From Actinomycetes bacterium (GTDB lineage Bacteria > Actinomycetota > Actinomycetes > Prado026), in the NCBI GenBank assembly GCA_025455945.1, contig JALOLN010000020.1:1-18822 (forward strand): DNA of 18,822 bases. The letters are read 5' to 3'. Under the pieces are notes generated by a model that saw nothing but the letters and a program-made list of their open reading frames with translations, had not been told where the DNA came from and did no database searches. Below are positions 16,892 to 18,822 of the stretch, piece by piece; position 1 is the stretch's first letter; every line of letters starts with the position of its first letter. Position numbers and translations under genes: made by a program.

Positions 16892-18589
16892 TCAGCCCCC
16901 ACCGCCCGCGGTAGCCGGGGCGTCCGGCCAGGGCTCGGCGATCATCTCGATCGCGGACACCGGGCACTGCCGCTCACAGGTCCCGCAGCCGGTGCACCGG
17001 TCGTAGTCGAAGCGGTAACGATGCCCGACCCCGAGCTTGATCACGGCATCCTCGGGGCACGAGCCGAGGCAGCCGTCGCACTCGAAGCAGTTCCCGCACG
17101 ACAGGCAGCGCCCGGCCTCGTACCTCGCCTCCTCCGGCGCCAGCCCGGACACCACCTCGTCGAAGGCCCGGACCCGCACGCCCGGGTCGAGCTCGGCCTG
17201 CTGGCGCTGGGAGTGGTCGCCGAAGTACCACAGGTGCAGCTTGTCGAGAGTGGCCACATCGTGCTTGGCGCGGGCCGGCCCGGCGCCACCCCGCAGCCAG
17301 GCGTCGATGCTGCGGGCGGCCTTCTTGCCGTGGCCGACGCCGACGGTGACGGTGCGCTCGCTGGGCACCGCGTCGCCGCCGGCGAAGACGCCGGGCGCAC
17401 CGGTCATGAGCGTCTGCGGGTCGACCCGCACGACGTCGCCGTCGAACTCCACGTCGGGCAGGCTGGCGAGGAAGCGGGTGTCGCTCTCCTGGCCGAGCGC
17501 CAGGACCACCGTGTCGGCGGCGAGCGTCTCGAACTGGCCGGTGCCGTGCGGCCTGCCGTGCTCGTCCAGCTCCTGGATCTCCACGGTGAGCTCGTGCTCG
17601 TCCATCGAAGCGATGGTGCGCAGCCAGTTGATGCGCACCCCCTCCTCCTCGGCCTCGGTGGCCTCCTCCTCGTGGGCGGGCATCTGGTCGCGGGTGCGGC
17701 GGTAGACGATGACGGTGTCGTCGGCGCCCAGCCGCCGCGCCACCCGCGCGGCGTCCATCGCGGTGTTGCCGCCGCCGTACACCGCGACCCGGCCACCCAC
17801 CTGGGTCCGCTCGCCGGACTCCACGCTGCGCAGGAAGCTCACCGCGTCGAGGACCCGGCCGGCGTCCTGGTTGGGGATGTCCACGCGCTTGGACAGGTGC
17901 GCCCCTACCGCGACGAAGGCGGCGTCGAAGCCGCCCGCCGTCAGCTCGCCCTGGAGGTCGGTGACCACGTGGTCCTGCTCGAAGCGGACCCCGAGCTGGG
18001 CGACCCGGCGGATCTCGGCGTCCAGGATCCGCCGCGGCAGGCGGTAGGACGGGATGCCGTAGCGCATCATGCCGCCCGCGAGCGGGGAGTTGTCGCGGAC
18101 GACGACCTCGTGGCCCAGCCGAGCCAGGTGGTAGGCCGCCGACAGTCCGCTGGGCCCGGAACCGACCACGAGCACGCGGCGGCCCGAGCGCTCCCGCGGC
18201 ACCTCGAAGGACCAGTCGTGGTCGATGGCGAAGTCGCCCAGGAAACGCTCGACCGCGTGGATGGACACCGCGCCGTCCATCTGGGCGCGGTTGCAGGCGT
18301 CCTCGCACGGGTGGTAGCAGACCCGGCCGTGGATCGCGGGGAAGGGGTTGTCCTCGATGAGCTGCCGCCAGGCCTGCTCGTAGCGGCCGGCCTTGGCCAA
18401 GGCCAGCCAGGCCTGGACGTTCTCACCGGCGGGGCAGCGCTCGTTGCACGGCGGCAGCAGGTCGACGTACACGGGGCGCTTCGTGCGCACCGGCCCGGAC
18501 CGCTTGCGGCCCGACCCCAGCGCACTGGGCGGGGCGACATCCTGGGCGACGTCCCGGGCGACGTCCCCGGTCGGCTGGTCGTCGGTCAC
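16892..18589 (-). CDS. GltD-like NAD(P)H:acceptor oxidoreductase with C-terminal 2x[4Fe-4S] domain
   Basis: A 565-residue protein. Residues 48-99 hold the N-terminal GltD/DPD iron-sulfur domain (Cys48, 52, 91, 95, 99 and neighbours, CNERCPAGE and CYHPCEDACN). The FAD domain has VVGSGPSGLSAAYHLARLGH (141-160) and AGGMMRYGIP; the NAD(P) domain has VYGGGNTAMDAARVARRLGA; FAGGD closes the flavin site. About 60 residues at the end form a ferredoxin module (CLSCGNCFECDGCLGSCPE and CTGCGTCERQCP). GltD itself lacks this C-terminal module. It can move electrons between NAD(P)H and a low-potential iron-sulfur partner; coupling to NifJ next door is inference. The GTG at 18589 has CAGGAGG about 6 bases upstream. 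No GltB partner is present, so a role in glutamate synthesis is unlikely. Confidence 0.9.
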   Translation of the reverse strand: MTDDQPTGDVARDVAQDVAPPSALGSGRKRSGPVRTKRPVYVDLLPPCNERCPAGENVQAWLALAKAGRYEQAWRQLIEDNPFPAIHGRVCYHPCEDACNRAQMDGAVSIHAVERFLGDFAIDHDWSFEVPRERSGRRVLVVGSGPSGLSAAYHLARLGHEVVVRDNSPLAGGMMRYGIPSYRLPRRILDAEIRRVAQLGVRFEQDHVVTDLQGELTAGGFDAAFVAVGAHLSKRVDIPNQDAGRVLDAVSFLRSVESGERTQVGGRVAVYGGGNTAMDAARVARRLGADDTVIVYRRTRDQMPAHEEEATEAEEEGVRINWLRTIASMDEHELTVEIQELDEHGRPHGTGQFETLAADTVVLALGQESDTRFLASLPDVEFDGDVVRVDPQTLMTGAPGVFAGGDAVPSERTVTVGVGHGKKAARSIDAWLRGGAGPARAKHDVATLDKLHLWYFGDHSQRQQAELDPGVRVRAFDEVVSGLAPEEARYEAGRCLSCGNCFECDGCLGSCPEDAVIKLGVGHRYRFDYDRCTGCGTCERQCPVSAIEMIAEPWPDAPATAGGGG

Positions 18590-18754
18590 GGTGGCCTCCT
18601 GGTCATCTCGACGCCGCGGAACGCCTGTGATCGACCCTAGACCCAGCGCGTCCCGAGCCGGGATCGAGCACGGGGGGGCCGCCCCGCGTGGCACCCCGGC
18701 AGGGATGCTCAGCCGACGTCGTCCGCGGGGCCGAGCCGGCGCCTGCCCCGACGG

Positions 18755-18773
18755 CCGGGCGGGCCCCGCCCGG
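18755..18773. terminator. Hairpin, possible terminator, in the region upstream of the GltD-like gene
   Basis: CCGGGCGG and CCGCCCGG form a perfect 8-bp stem with a GCC loop, followed on the plus strand by ATCCTCTTT. It is in the 233 bases between the GltD-like start (18589) and the window end, in which I find no gene; TAGGGT at about 18637-18642 (minus strand) is a possible -10 for the GltD-like unit. Its position would suit either the end of a plus-strand transcript or insulation of the unit, but the gene it would serve is not in view. Confidence 0.35.
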
Positions 18774-18822
18774 ATCCTCTTTCGCGTCCCGTGCCCCACC
18801 CCCGACGGACGGACGACGAAGG

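Overview
The base composition (very GC-rich), GTG starts, 4-bp stop/start overlaps and gene families point to an aerobic Actinomycetota chromosome. I would not name a genus. No rRNA, tRNA, insertion sequence, phage gene or CRISPR array is visible. Coding density is high and no gap exceeds about 235 bases.

Region A (1-7849) looks like an amine-catabolism locus built on gamma-glutamylation and oxygenation. Leftward from a divergent promoter run a glutamine-synthetase-like ligase, a cytochrome P450, a phthalate-dioxygenase-type reductase and the start of a Rieske oxygenase cut by the window edge. Rightward run a class I glutamine amidotransferase, a MarR regulator and an APC permease. Pointing back at the permease is a two-gene unit: a small winged-helix protein and a PuuD-type gamma-glutamyl hydrolase. 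The proposed logic is amine uptake, capping with glutamate, oxidation or N-dealkylation of the capped amine, then uncapping. It resembles the aniline systems (AtdA/Tdn: GS-like, amidotransferase, Rieske oxygenase, reductase) crossed with the Puu putrescine pathway, but with a P450 added. The same 20-bp dyad occurs at the divergent promoter and before the permease, and is a strong candidate for the MarR operator.

Region B (7850-10086) holds a secreted protein of unknown function, an 18-bp-stem bidirectional terminator, and a leftward trio of small proteins: a DUF4242 protein, an unrecognised 98-aa protein and an apparently N-truncated GYD protein.

Region C (10087-12243) holds a BBE-like FAD oxidase whose promoter overlaps an IdeR/DtxR-like iron box, and a convergent alpha/beta hydrolase three bases away.

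Region D (12275-18589) is a leftward, tightly packed unit: a GltD-like NAD(P)H oxidoreductase with extra ferredoxin clusters, a full-length NifJ pyruvate:ferredoxin oxidoreductase, and a dihydroorotate-dehydrogenase-like protein. The alpha/beta hydrolase may be its last gene. The unit appears designed to couple pyruvate oxidation to ferredoxin and NAD(P)(H).
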